Source of the DNA: G965212025 sp965215765
GTDB lineage: Bacteria > Pseudomonadota > Gammaproteobacteria > Poriferisulfidales > Oxydemutatoraceae
Direction of reading: 5' to 3'
DNA length: 64,000 bases
Assembly: GCA_965215765.1 (NCBI GenBank)
Contig: OZ244118.1
Span: 1 to 64,000, forward strand
Below are positions 51,635-61,039 of this stretch, in pieces (within the stretch, counting starts at the first letter, position 1; each line of letters begins with the position of its first letter). The notes beneath the pieces were generated by a model, which ran no database searches, had not been told where the DNA came from, and saw only the letters and a list, made by a program, of their open reading frames with translations. The translations under genes and the position numbers were made by a program.

Positions 51635-52927
51635 TTAGCCTGAAGAGACCGCAGTCTGACTCAAGCTGTGGCGTAAAAATTGTGGAATCTCTTCGCAGTT
51701 GAGATTCATCTGACTCCGGTCTTCCCGCAAATATTTCACGCCGACTTTCTGGTTCTGCAGTTCCGATTCCCCAACTATCAATGCAAATCGGGCACCCAAT
51801 TTATTCGCGCGCCGCAACTGCGACTTGAAGCTGCGTTCAAAGTCAGAAATCATCACCAATCCGGGAAGCTCCCTGTGAATGCGCTGTGCGGTTTTTTGCA
51901 GCATCCCTACTGCCGCATCTCCTTGCGACACCAGAAACACATCAGCCTGGCTATCGCTTTTCCGAAGCCCTTCCGAGATCAGAGTGACCAATCGATCAAT
52001 GCCGATAGCCAAACCGGCAGCCGGGGTCGGGGAACCACCGAGCAATTCAAATAATCCATCGAAGCGACCGCCGGCGCAAACCGTCACCTGACCCTCATTT
52101 TCATCAAGCACCCACTCGAAAACCGTACGCGAATAATAATCAAGTCCGCGTACCAGGCGTGGAGCAATTTCGTATTCAATGGCAAGATCATCCAGCAATC
52201 CAAGGAGCCTGGCAAAATGGTCAGCGCAGGGTTTGGAAATGTAATCCTGCAGCTTGGGCGCGTTCCGGAATTTCCGGGCAGCTTCAGGATCCTTGCTGTC
52301 AAGTAGCCGTAAAGGATCTTTTTTTGTTCTTTGCTGCTCCCCTTCTGGCAGGCAGTCCGGGTTTCCGGAAAAGAAATCGGCGAGCTCACTGCGATATGCG
52401 CGTCTGGCTTCCAAGTCTCCGACGGTGTTCAATTTCAAAGTCAGACGCTTGCTGATCCCCAAACTTTCCCAGGCAAGAGCCGTTGTCATCAACAGTTCGG
52501 CCTCCACCTCCGGGCCAGCTGATCCAAAGCATTCTGCCCCCATCTGGTAAAACTGCCTGTAGCGCATTTTTTGCGGACGTTCTCGCCGGAAGAACGGACC
52601 ACTGTAAAAAAGGCGTTGCATTCCCCCCGTTTCCAGCAAACTGTTCTCCAAGGCTGCCCGTACGCAAGCTGCCGTACCTTCGGGTCGCAAACACAAGGAA
52701 TCGCCGCCTTTATCCACAAAAGTGTACATCTCTTTTTCCACCACATCGCTGTTTTCACCTAGAGAATGAGAAAACAATTCGGTTTTTTCCAAGACTGGCA
52801 GCCGTATTTCCTGGAAGCCAAAAGCCATCAAAACTTTCTTTATTGACGTCTCACAAAGGCTGAACTCTTCGCTGAGTGGTGCCAACAGGTCACGCATCCC
52901 TCGTACAGAACGGAATTGGCCGCTCAT
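51635..52927 (-). CDS. hisS: Histidyl-tRNA synthetase
   Basis: Class II synthetase charging tRNA-His. Motif 1 region FGFQEIRLPVLE, motif 2 FRRERPQKMRYRQFYQ, HisA signature LVRGLDYYSRTVFEW and motif 3 AAGLAIGIDRLV. 430 aa. Its ATG overlaps the rodZ stop (ATGA), so ispG, which normally stands between them, is absent here. Confidence 0.97.
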   Translation of the reverse strand: MSGQFRSVRGMRDLLAPLSEEFSLCETSIKKVLMAFGFQEIRLPVLEKTELFSHSLGENSDVVEKEMYTFVDKGGDSLCLRPEGTAACVRAALENSLLETGGMQRLFYSGPFFRRERPQKMRYRQFYQMGAECFGSAGPEVEAELLMTTALAWESLGISKRLTLKLNTVGDLEARRAYRSELADFFSGNPDCLPEGEQQRTKKDPLRLLDSKDPEAARKFRNAPKLQDYISKPCADHFARLLGLLDDLAIEYEIAPRLVRGLDYYSRTVFEWVLDENEGQVTVCAGGRFDGLFELLGGSPTPAAGLAIGIDRLVTLISEGLRKSDSQADVFLVSQGDAAVGMLQKTAQRIHRELPGLVMISDFERSFKSQLRRANKLGARFALIVGESELQNQKVGVKYLREDRSQMNLNCEEIPQFLRHSLSQTAVSSG

Positions 52928-53925
52928 TGCAAAATAATTTTGTCCGCAGAAAAAATCTCGAATTTCGCTGTGCCCGAGTCGCGCATATAGTCAACAGCGC
53001 GGATTGTTGTGCCATCGATTAGCAACGTCACATGCTCGGCGTTTCCCAGCCTGACACGAAAGGGGGTCACTCCACGAAGAGAACGTTCATAACCTGGCGG
53101 CAGTTCTCGCTCCAACAAGTGTTTTCCGGCACCATCCACGATTCGCGCCCAGCACCTTCGGGAAGAGCGAACGAGAATAGTGACTTCGGTGCCTGTCGTG
53201 GCTGAAGACAAACCGCCTTCATCTGACCCCGGCACCGCCAAAGTGGGGATCACCGAAACATCTGTCAAAGACGCTTTTTCCGCAGAATCCAAGTTGGTGG
53301 AACGTGGCTCGTAAGACCGCTCATCCCGGGGTGAGCTTATGAGCGATTCACTGAAGCTTGGCGACTCCTGATCTTCCACATCGTCATCACTTGTGGACGA
53401 AAGTGGAGACGCCATAAGAGCCTCCTGCAGGTCAATCTCAATAAATTCAACTGCTGGCGGATCTGTCCGGGCGGAAGCCTCTTCCCCTGGCTTTGCAACG
53501 GACTCCACAGGTGGCTGTTCGGAAACACTTCCCTTCTGTACGACTTTGGTATCAAAAAAAGAGTCCCAAAAAATCAGACTAACGACAAATACCGCCACCG
53601 CAAAGGTGCCAAAATATCTGATAAGCCTGAGCTGACGCGTATTTCCGACAATCGGCTGGGCGTTCTTGTTTTCCTCCTGTTCCTTATAACTCTCCAGCGT
53701 TTCCAGAATGGGTTCGGGATCAACACCAAGCAGGCGGCTATAAGAATTGATGTAACCACGAACAAAAACCCTGACAGGCAAGCCCTCGTAGTCACCAGAC
53801 TCAAGAGCAAGAATGGTTGCCACGGAAAGTTGCAGCTCATCAGCGACGGTCTTGATGTCCAGGTTCAACTCCTGGCGACGAGCCGTCAGCAACGAGTTAG
53901 GTGTTTTATGATCTGGTTCGGTCAT
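52924..53925 (-). CDS. rodZ: Cell-shape protein RodZ
   Basis: Bridges MreB to the cell-wall machinery. N-terminal helix-turn-helix (VADELQLSVATILALESGDY, then GLPVRVFVRGYINSYSRLL), a single membrane helix (YFGTFAVAVFVVSLIFW), a low-complexity acidic/serine-rich periplasmic linker and a C-terminal beta domain (ILVRSSRRCWARIVDGAG). 333 aa. Confidence 0.93.
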   Translation of the reverse strand: MTEPDHKTPNSLLTARRQELNLDIKTVADELQLSVATILALESGDYEGLPVRVFVRGYINSYSRLLGVDPEPILETLESYKEQEENKNAQPIVGNTRQLRLIRYFGTFAVAVFVVSLIFWDSFFDTKVVQKGSVSEQPPVESVAKPGEEASARTDPPAVEFIEIDLQEALMASPLSSTSDDDVEDQESPSFSESLISSPRDERSYEPRSTNLDSAEKASLTDVSVIPTLAVPGSDEGGLSSATTGTEVTILVRSSRRCWARIVDGAGKHLLERELPPGYERSLRGVTPFRVRLGNAEHVTLLIDGTTIRAVDYMRDSGTAKFEIFSADKIILQ

Positions 53926-54225
53926 TATCCTGGCATTTTCACTAAGGTCGGACGAAATCCACGCGGTACGTAGAAGCTACTTTTGGTCTCAAGCTTTCCC
54001 GGTTGTATGAACACCGTGCAAAACTGAAACTGCGAACAAAAATATCGTGAAATATCATAAAACTCACCTCGAAGACAGGTCAGGCACAAGACCAGACTGG
54101 CGACAATCTTTTTGTTGACATCTTGTGCTCACCGATACACGCGCAATTGTAACTACTTTGGATCAAGGATCAGCGTTCAGAAAAGCCGACATGAAAAAAA
54201 GCCGTGTCAAGACAGCACATAATTT
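53926..54225. other. Gap between rodZ and ndk
   Basis: Relatives usually carry rlmN and a pilF/pilW gene here. This 300-bp stretch has neither; I see no gene, repeat or terminator. Confidence 0.5.
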
Positions 54226-54645
54226 TCATGCGCTTTTTGCTGTGGGGAAAAAGTAAGCAATCTCGACGGCTGCTGTTTCCGGCCCATCGGAACCATGTAC
54301 CACATTTTCGGAAATGCTTTTGCCATAAACCGCACGTATCGTACCCGGTGCCGCATGAGCAGGATCAGTGGCTCCCATAACTTCCCGGTTTCTCAAGATC
54401 GCGTTTTCACCCTCCAGAACCGTCACCATGATCAACCCTGAACTCATATACACCACCAAATCACTAAAAAACGGCCGGTCTTTGTGTACGCCGTAAAACG
54501 TGCCCGCCTCGGACTGACTCAATCTCCGCATGCACGCTTCGACAATGCGTAAGCCCGACCCTTCCAGTTTCGCGAGCACCTTGCCAGACAGACCAGCTGC
54601 CACAGCTTCCGGCTTGATGATGGATAATGTCCTTTCTATAGCCAC
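54226..54645 (-). CDS. ndk: Nucleoside diphosphate kinase
   Basis: Balances NTP pools by a phosphohistidine mechanism. MAIERTLSIIKPEAV, the active-site NVVHGSDGPETA and the GATDPAHAAPGTIRAVYG loop are canonical. 139 aa. Separated from iscX by 178 bp. Confidence 0.98.
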   Translation of the reverse strand: MAIERTLSIIKPEAVAAGLSGKVLAKLEGSGLRIVEACMRRLSQSEAGTFYGVHKDRPFFSDLVVYMSSGLIMVTVLEGENAILRNREVMGATDPAHAAPGTIRAVYGKSISENVVHGSDGPETAAVEIAYFFPTAKSA

Positions 54646-54823
54646 TTTATTCCTCTTTCATTCGTTTTCTGCTCATCAGAAGACCCATATTCTGCATTCA
54701 TCCGAATGCGAATTTACAAACGCCCACCCACGGCGCGCCATGGATGAACTGAAAACACCGCCTTCTGGCGGCAAAAAGCAATCCCGGAAACCATTCTCCC
54801 CAATGCACCACAATGACAACAGC

Positions 54824-55024
54824 TCAGTCATGTTCTTCAATCCAGGCGGCCTGAATTGCTTCGAGTATCCGTTCCCCGCAATGCTGGGGGTCGTCATCAA
54901 ATTCTTCCAAAGCACAAACCCAGTCACGAAGGTCTGTAAACCGGACCAGTTGCGGATCCCGGTCGCCGTACGCTTCTTCCAAAGCGATGGCAATCTCGTA
55001 ACTGTCAGTCCACTTCAGGCTCAA
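54824..55024 (-). CDS. iscX: Fe-S assembly protein IscX
   Basis: Small acidic iron-binding regulator of IscS. Matches the family over its 66 aa (MSLKWTDSYEIAIALEE, FTDLRDWVCALEEFDDDP, ILEAIQAAWIEE). 34 nt after fdx. Confidence 0.95.
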   Translation of the reverse strand: MSLKWTDSYEIAIALEEAYGDRDPQLVRFTDLRDWVCALEEFDDDPQHCGERILEAIQAAWIEEHD

Positions 55025-55058
55025 AAGCGTATTTCCTCTTGTGTTTTTGTCGTCAAAG

Positions 55059-55397
55059 CTAGTTGCGCTCGGAAACCAAGTTTACAGTGTACTTTGGAAT
55101 TTCCACCACCAAGTCGTCATGTTGGACTTTGGTCTGGCAGCTCAGCCGCGAATCCGGATCCAGACCCCATGCCTTGTCAAGGTAGTCCTCCTCCCGTTCG
55201 GAAGCGTCCTCAAGGGTCTCCAAGCCTTTGCGTATATACACATGGCAGGTTGTGCAGGCACAGGATTTTTCGCAAGCATGCTCAATTTCAATATTGTTTT
55301 GCAAAGCAACATCACAGATGCTCACGCCTTCCTCCGCTTGTACCGACAAACCTTCGGGACACAGTTTGTCGTGTGGCAAAAAAGTGACTTTCGGCAT
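55059..55397 (-). CDS. fdx: [2Fe-2S] ferredoxin of the ISC system
   Basis: Electron donor for cluster assembly. Cluster cysteines C42, C48, C51 and C87 match the E. coli Fdx positions (HACEKSCACTTC). 112 aa. The ATG shares a base with the hscA stop (TGATG). Confidence 0.96.
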   Translation of the reverse strand: MPKVTFLPHDKLCPEGLSVQAEEGVSICDVALQNNIEIEHACEKSCACTTCHVYIRKGLETLEDASEREEDYLDKAWGLDPDSRLSCQTKVQHDDLVVEIPKYTVNLVSERN

Positions 55398-57277
55398 CAG
55401 GAATGATTCTTGACAGCATCCGGAGACTTGCCTTTCAGAACCTGGCAGATGGCACGGTTCATTCTTCTTGCAACGAAGGCTTCGCTGCTTAGCTCAAGGG
55501 TTTCGAGGTTTTCGCGAATTTTATCCGGGTCATTTCCATTCACAGCTTCCTGCAAATCATCTCGGGCAGAAAAAATATTTTCCCTTTCCTCAGGGGACAG
55601 CAACAGCTCCCCATCTTCCTGTATTCCTGAGGCAAGCGCTTCGAGCACACGTGTCGCCTCTACGCGCTGCTCGACCAATTTGCGCTTTTGGGCATCAGTG
55701 CGGGAATGCGAAAAAGAATCTTTCAACATTGTTTCAATCTCCGCTTCGTTGAGCCCATAGCTGGGAATCACTTCTATTTCTGCTTTCACTTTCCTGGTTT
55801 TTTCCTCCGCAAGCACGCTCAACAAAGCGTCCGCATCCACCTGAAAAGTGATCCGAACACGCGCCTGCCCACGACCCAAGGGAGGAATACCTCGCAATTC
55901 GAAACGGGCAAGCGAACGACAATCACTGGCAAGCTCGCGATCCCCTTGTACAACATGAAATGACATGGCGGTTTGACCATCCTTCTGCGTCGTATATTCC
56001 CGTATCTGCAAACAGGGGATTGTGGAGTTACGCATGATCAGCTTTTCTGTCAAGCCACCCATCGTTTCCAGCCCCAGAGAAAGCGGAATCACATCAAGCA
56101 GAAGAGGGGCTTTCTCGTCTTGACGGTTGCCAATCAGGACGTCGGCATGAATCGCCGCTCCGTACGAAACAACCTGGTCAGGATCAATCCCCTGCAAAGG
56201 TTCTTTCCCCAATGCTTCGGACACACGCTGCCTGAGCAGGGGAATTCTGGTCGAACCCCCCACAAGGATGAGTTCATCAATGTCTTTCGCTTCCAGACCG
56301 GCATCCACAATCGTTTCCAGGCAAATATCAACTGTCGTCCGTATCAGCGGTTCGACCAGCGCATTCAATTCCTTACGATCAATGTGAAATTCGCTGCTGG
56401 CCGCTGCTGCCGGAAAACTGATTAGCCCCTGCGCTTCTTCTGCATCACTTAACAGTTCTTTCATTTTTCTGGCCTCGCGCTCCACGGCTCTCAGCAACGA
56501 CTGATCATCGCCATGCCCGATCCCGGATTCGGTCAGCAAGTGCTCGGCAAGCAGGCGATCAATATCATCTCCGCCAAGCGCTGTGTCTCCTCCAGTCGCC
56601 AGCACACGAAACACCCCTTTCTCCAGGCGCAGAATGGAAACATCAAAAGTCCCGCCGCCCAGGTCATAAACCAGCACGGTTCCCTGCGCTTTCGTGTCAA
56701 GACCGTATGCCATTGCCGCCGAAGTGGGCTCGTTCAACAAGCGCAGCACATTGATCCCGGCGAGCCTGGCGGCATCTTTGGTCGCTTGCCGTTGCGCGTC
56801 ATTGAAATACGCAGGCACAGTAATCACAGCACCGGCGAGCGGCTCACCCCTAAAATGATCCTCAGCCCGGCTCTTGACTGCTCCCAGGATTTCCGCGGAA
56901 ACATCCGTTGCAGTCCTCGAACCAACGTCGGTGGACAAGCGAATGACTTTCCCGGAATTTTCTTCCAGCTTCCAGGGAAAGCGCGAACGAAGCGTTTTCA
57001 CTTCTTCCGGGGCACGTCCAAGCAGACGCTTTGCCGAAAAAATCGTGTTTTCCGGATCCTCCACTATCCCGACAACTGCCCCCTCACCTACCAGGCTCGT
57101 CCCGTCTTTCAAAAACCGCACAACCGAAGGCAGTGAATGCCCGCCTTGTGCATCTTTCAAAGTAACAGGCACACCATTTCTGACAACAGCAACCAGAGTG
57201 TTCGTGGTTCCCAAATCAATTCCCACAGCGATGCGGTGGCTGGAGGACTCGGGTTCGCTAATCTCTAGCAGTGCCAC
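55397..57277 (-). CDS. hscA: Fe-S specialised Hsp70 chaperone HscA
   Basis: With HscB it releases clusters from IscU. The ATPase domain starts AVGIDLGTTNTLVAVVRNG, contains VLVYDLGGGTFDVSIL and LVGGSTRIPLLR, and the substrate domain has ITFQVDADALLSVLAEEK. 626 aa, full length. Its start lies inside the last HscB-like tail of the upstream ORF (20-nt overlap), preserving the normal hscB-hscA coupling. The first ~50 codons are repeated seven times upstream. Confidence 0.97.
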   Translation of the reverse strand: MALLEISEPESSSHRIAVGIDLGTTNTLVAVVRNGVPVTLKDAQGGHSLPSVVRFLKDGTSLVGEGAVVGIVEDPENTIFSAKRLLGRAPEEVKTLRSRFPWKLEENSGKVIRLSTDVGSRTATDVSAEILGAVKSRAEDHFRGEPLAGAVITVPAYFNDAQRQATKDAARLAGINVLRLLNEPTSAAMAYGLDTKAQGTVLVYDLGGGTFDVSILRLEKGVFRVLATGGDTALGGDDIDRLLAEHLLTESGIGHGDDQSLLRAVEREARKMKELLSDAEEAQGLISFPAAAASSEFHIDRKELNALVEPLIRTTVDICLETIVDAGLEAKDIDELILVGGSTRIPLLRQRVSEALGKEPLQGIDPDQVVSYGAAIHADVLIGNRQDEKAPLLLDVIPLSLGLETMGGLTEKLIMRNSTIPCLQIREYTTQKDGQTAMSFHVVQGDRELASDCRSLARFELRGIPPLGRGQARVRITFQVDADALLSVLAEEKTRKVKAEIEVIPSYGLNEAEIETMLKDSFSHSRTDAQKRKLVEQRVEATRVLEALASGIQEDGELLLSPEERENIFSARDDLQEAVNGNDPDKIRENLETLELSSEAFVARRMNRAICQVLKGKSPDAVKNHS

Positions 57278-58427
57278 CTTGGATGCTCCGTAGTCCGGAT
57301 TTAATTTCCTTTTTCAATTTTTCAAGAAATTGCATTTTCTGCCCCGCAGCCTCGTCTTTCAAAGACCGCACAACCGAAGGCAGTGAATACCCGCCTTGTA
57401 CATCTTTCAAAGTAACAGGCACACCATTTCTGACAACAGCAACCAGAGTGTTCGTGGTTCCCAAATCAATTCCCACAGCGATGCGGTGACTGACCACAGC
57501 CTCGTCTTTCAAAGACCGCACAACCGAAGGCAGTGAATGCCCGCCTTGTGCATCTTTCAAAGTAACAGGCACACCATTTCTGACGACAGCAACCAGAGTG
57601 CTCGTGGTTCCCAAATCAATTCCCACAGCGATGCGGTGGCTGACCGCAGCCTCGTCTTCCGAAAACCGCACAACCGAAGGCAGTGAATGCCCGCCTTGTG
57701 CATCTTTCAAAGTAACGGGCACACCATTTCTGACGACAGCAACCAGAGTGTTCGTGGTTCCCAAATCAATTCCCACGGCGACGCGGTGACTGACCGCAGC
57801 CTCGTCTTCCGAAAACCGCACAACCGAAGGCAGTGAATGCCCGCCTTGTGCATCTTTCAAAGTAACAGGCACACCATTTCTGATAACAGCAACCAGAGTG
57901 TTCGTGGTTCCCAAATCAATTCCCACAGCGATGCAGTGACTGACCGCAGCCTCGTCTTCCGAAAATCGCACAACCGAAGGCAGTGAATGCCCGCCTTGTG
58001 CATCTTTCAAAGTAACAGGCACACCATTTCTGACGACAGCAACCAGAGTGTTCGTGGTTCCCAAATCAATTCCCACAGCGATGCGGTGGCTGATCGCAGC
58101 CTCGGCTTCCAAAAACCGCACAACCGAAGGCAGTGAATGCCCGCCTTGTGCATCTTTCAAAGTGACAGGCACACCATTTCTGACGACAGCAACCAGAGTG
58201 TTCGTGGTTCCCAAATCAATTCCAACAGCGATGCGGTGGCTGACCGCAGCCTCGGCTTCCAAAAACCGCACAACCGAAGGCAGTGAATGCCCGCCTTGTG
58301 CATCTTTCAAAGTGACAGGCACACCATTTCTGACAACAGCAACCAGAGTGTTCGTGGTTCCCAAATCAATTCCCATGGCGACGCGGTGGCTGGAGAACTC
58401 GGGTTCGCTAATCTCTGGCAGTGCCAC
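57258..58427 (-). CDS. In-frame polymer of seven HscA N-termini ending in an HscB tail (389 codons)
   Basis: This ORF opens exactly like HscA (MALPEISEPEFSSHRVAMG), repeats a 50-residue unit seven times, and closes with the HscB C-terminus (QKMQFLEKLKKEIKSG to GGTARD). Each unit holds the phosphate loop GIDLGTTNT and the following RNGVPVTLKDAQGGHSLPSV, then a linker such as RFLEAEAAV. That linker matches HscB (KRFLEAEVAVQ), so the unit joins HscA codon ~50 to HscB. The start overlaps the hscB stop by 20 nt, and the stop overlaps the hscA start by 20 nt. The 150-bp period keeps all copies in frame with no stop. It could be translated, but cannot form a complete ATPase domain. Confidence 0.85.
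   Translation of the reverse strand: MALPEISEPEFSSHRVAMGIDLGTTNTLVAVVRNGVPVTLKDAQGGHSLPSVVRFLEAEAAVSHRIAVGIDLGTTNTLVAVVRNGVPVTLKDAQGGHSLPSVVRFLEAEAAISHRIAVGIDLGTTNTLVAVVRNGVPVTLKDAQGGHSLPSVVRFSEDEAAVSHCIAVGIDLGTTNTLVAVIRNGVPVTLKDAQGGHSLPSVVRFSEDEAAVSHRVAVGIDLGTTNTLVAVVRNGVPVTLKDAQGGHSLPSVVRFSEDEAAVSHRIAVGIDLGTTSTLVAVVRNGVPVTLKDAQGGHSLPSVVRSLKDEAVVSHRIAVGIDLGTTNTLVAVVRNGVPVTLKDVQGGYSLPSVVRSLKDEAAGQKMQFLEKLKKEIKSGLRSIQGGTARD
57350..58400. repeat. Seven 150-bp repeats of the hscA 5' end
   Basis: TTCCCAAATCAATTCC recurs at about 150-bp spacing from ~57450 to ~58370 (plus the native hscA copy at ~57215). Differences between units are few and many are in third codon positions (for example CTGACAACAGC, CTGACGACAGC, CTGATAACAGC). 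Confidence 0.96.
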
Positions 58428-58971
58428 CTTGAATGCTCCGTAGACCGGATTTAATTTCCTTTTTCAACTTTTTAAGAAATTGCATTTTCTGCACCGCAAC
58501 TTCGGCTTCCAAAAATCGTTTCTCCTTATATTCGCTTTCGAATCTGGACACCATCTTGGCAACGCTCGCATTGACACAATCATCAAGCTTCTTCAAGGCT
58601 GTCACAGGCTCCGAAGACTGCTTGCATAATTGCAACTGTTCGCGTAAATCCATTTGCTCGGCAAGGAAGCTCACATCCGACACTGTCTGCTCCCCGTCTG
58701 ACACCACCCCTTCAAGTTCCAACAGATACGCAGCTCGCTCAGCTTCATCATTGAGTATCTGATACGCCCTGTTAAGGTGCGCGGTTGCCTGCAGAGCCAT
58801 GCGTCGTTCTCTCGGCCCGGCTGCCGCGAAGCGATCCGGGTGTACTAGCAACAACAGCTTGTGATACGTACTCTCCAAACGGGGGGTGTCCAAGCGAATA
58901 CTGCGATCACAGCCAAGCAAGGAAAAGTAGTCGCCGTCAAAAAGACTTTGAGGAAGCACCTCTTTATCCAA
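58408..58971 (-). CDS. hscB: J-domain co-chaperone HscB
   Basis: Stimulates HscA and binds IscU. HPD at residues 44-46 (VHPDRF) marks the J domain; the C-terminal three-helix IscU-binding domain follows (EQMDLREQLQL). 187 aa. Its last ~35 codons are duplicated at the end of the ORF downstream. Confidence 0.95.
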   Translation of the reverse strand: MDKEVLPQSLFDGDYFSLLGCDRSIRLDTPRLESTYHKLLLLVHPDRFAAAGPRERRMALQATAHLNRAYQILNDEAERAAYLLELEGVVSDGEQTVSDVSFLAEQMDLREQLQLCKQSSEPVTALKKLDDCVNASVAKMVSRFESEYKEKRFLEAEVAVQKMQFLKKLKKEIKSGLRSIQGGTARD

Positions 58972-59030
58972 ACAGCCAACCGGGAAGCCATGCTCCGAAA
59001 GTTGCGAGAAAGCACCTGTGCAAGATCAGA

Positions 59031-59366
59031 TTAAGTGCTGAAACTCTCTCCACAGCCACAACGAGCCTTCTCATTCGGGTTAATAAACCGAAATCCCTCG
59101 TTTAACCCTTCTCGGGCAAAATCCAGCGTGGTTCCTTCCAGATACACCAGACTTTTTTCGTCCACCACGATTTTCACACCGCGATCTTCAAACACCGCGT
59201 CACCGACACCAAGCTTGTCCACATACTCAAGAGTATAGGAAAGTCCCGAGCAACCGGTCGTTCGAACACCGAGGCGGACGCCAAGGCCACTCCCGCGCTT
59301 TTCTACGAAGCGACTGACCCTTTCAGCCGCCGCAACACTTAAAGTGATGCCCGCTGAATCAGCCAC
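59031..59366 (-). CDS. iscA: A-type Fe-S carrier IscA
   Basis: The cysteines lie in TTGCSGLSY and the C-terminal CGCGES. The likely start is GTG at 59366 (V/M-ADSAGITLSV), which overlaps the iscU stop; the longer frame to 59426 is within iscU. 111 aa. Confidence 0.92.
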   Translation of the reverse strand: MADSAGITLSVAAAERVSRFVEKRGSGLGVRLGVRTTGCSGLSYTLEYVDKLGVGDAVFEDRGVKIVVDEKSLVYLEGTTLDFAREGLNEGFRFINPNEKARCGCGESFST

Positions 59367-59760
59367 TTTGTTCGCCAAGACCCTTCTGCTTGCGCTTGTA
59401 ATCACTGATCGCCGCCTTGATGGCATCCTCAGCCAGAACAGAGCAGTGAATTTTCACCGGCGGCAAAGCCAGCTCCTCAACAATTTCGTGGTTCTTTATC
59501 TGTCCCGCCTGTTCCAAAGTTCTGCCTCGCACCCACTCCGTCAACAAGCTCGACGATGCTATCGCAGAGCCGCAGCCGTAAGTCTTGAAACGAGCGTCCT
59601 CTATAACACCGTCAGAACCCACTTTGATTTGCAACTTCATAACGTCACCACAGGCAGGAGCCCCGACCATCCCGGTTCCGATGGTCGGCTCCGATGCGTC
59701 AAAAGACCCAACATTGCGCGGGTTTTCGTAATGATCCAAAACTTTTTTTCCATAAGACAT
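59359..59760 (-). CDS. iscU: Fe-S scaffold IscU
   Basis: Assembles clusters with IscS sulfur. Cysteines C37 (GAPACGD), C63 (YGCGSA) and C106 (HCSVLAEDA) and the HscA-binding LPPVK motif are present. 133 aa. Confidence 0.97.
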   Translation of the reverse strand: MSYGKKVLDHYENPRNVGSFDASEPTIGTGMVGAPACGDVMKLQIKVGSDGVIEDARFKTYGCGSAIASSSLLTEWVRGRTLEQAGQIKNHEIVEELALPPVKIHCSVLAEDAIKAAISDYKRKQKGLGEQSG

Positions 59761-59806
59761 GATTATTCATTCCTCAAAAACAGGTACGACTCGCAGACCG
59801 CGCACA

Positions 59807-61039
59807 TTAGTGAGCAGCCCAGTCAATCGTACTTAAATCTACACCATCTTCATACATCTCCCACAAAGGAGACATTGACCGCAATTTTTCCACAGATTCC
59901 CTGACCAGCGAGACGGTATAGTCGATCTCCCCGACAGTTGTGTAGCGACCAACTGAAAAACGAATGGAGCTATGCGCCAACTCATCGTTTCTGCCCAAAG
60001 CTCGTAATACATAACTCGGTTCCAGTGAAGCCGAAGTACACGCGGAACCACTGGACACTGCAATGCCTTTCAGTGCCATGATCAGCGACTCTCCCTCAAC
60101 ATGGTTGAAACTCACGTTCAGGTTATTGGAAACCCGGTGTTCCATATCCCCATTGAGATACACTTCCTCCATCCCCTTCAGACCATCCCACAAACGGTCG
60201 CGCAAACTTGCGAAACGTTCAGGTTCGGTCGACATTTCCTCGTGGGCAATACGAAACGCTTCTCCTATTCCCACAATCTGGTGAGTCGGCAAAGTTCCGG
60301 AACGCATGCCGCGTTCATGGCCACCCCCGTGCATCTGGGCTTCAATACGTGCGCGGGGCTTGCGACGAACATACAAGGCACCAATCCCCTTGGGGGCATA
60401 CACCTTATGCCCGGAAAAGCTCATAAAATCTACCGGGGTTTCAGCGAGATTGATCGGCACTTTTCCGGCACTTTGAGCCGCATCCACATGAAACAAAATG
60501 TTACGTTCTCGCAACATCTGCCCGATCTTGCCAATATCCTGGATCACCCCGATTTCATTATTCACGTGCATGACTGAGACCAGAACCGTGTCATCACGCA
60601 ACGCCCCTTCCAAGCCTTCGATATCCAGCAACCCATTTGGCATCGGCTCAATGTAATCCACGTCGTAGCCCTGGCGCTCCAGTTGCCGACAAGTATCCAG
60701 CACAGCCTTGTGCTCTGTTTTCACAGTCACGATATGCTTCCCTTTCTTGCAGTAAAAGTGCGCCGCACCTTTAATCGCCAAGTTGTCCGACTCCGTGGCA
60801 CCACTCGTCCAGACAACTTCCCGAGGATCAGCACCAATCAGCTCTGCCACCTGTTCACGAGCTGTATGCACAAGCTTTTCGGCCTTCCACCCGAACTCAT
60901 GGCTACGCGATGCAGGGTTACCATAAGCCCCTCTGCGGGTCATGCACTGCATCATCTTTTCTGCCACCCGATCATCAACAGGCGTAGTCGAGTTGTAATC
61001 CAGATAAACAGGGGACTTGGATTCAATTATCTTCGCCAT
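59807..61039 (-). CDS. iscS: Cysteine desulfurase IscS
   Basis: PLP enzyme supplying sulfur for clusters and tRNA. The PLP lysine lies in MSFSGHKVYAPKG, the active cysteine loop in SSGSACTSASLEPSYVL. 410 aa. No iscR precedes it; the upstream gene is the duplicated SMP-30-like gene, so the usual IscR control is not apparent. Confidence 0.97.
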   Translation of the reverse strand: MAKIIESKSPVYLDYNSTTPVDDRVAEKMMQCMTRRGAYGNPASRSHEFGWKAEKLVHTAREQVAELIGADPREVVWTSGATESDNLAIKGAAHFYCKKGKHIVTVKTEHKAVLDTCRQLERQGYDVDYIEPMPNGLLDIEGLEGALRDDTVLVSVMHVNNEIGVIQDIGKIGQMLRERNILFHVDAAQSAGKVPINLAETPVDFMSFSGHKVYAPKGIGALYVRRKPRARIEAQMHGGGHERGMRSGTLPTHQIVGIGEAFRIAHEEMSTEPERFASLRDRLWDGLKGMEEVYLNGDMEHRVSNNLNVSFNHVEGESLIMALKGIAVSSGSACTSASLEPSYVLRALGRNDELAHSSIRFSVGRYTTVGEIDYTVSLVRESVEKLRSMSPLWEMYEDGVDLSTIDWAAH

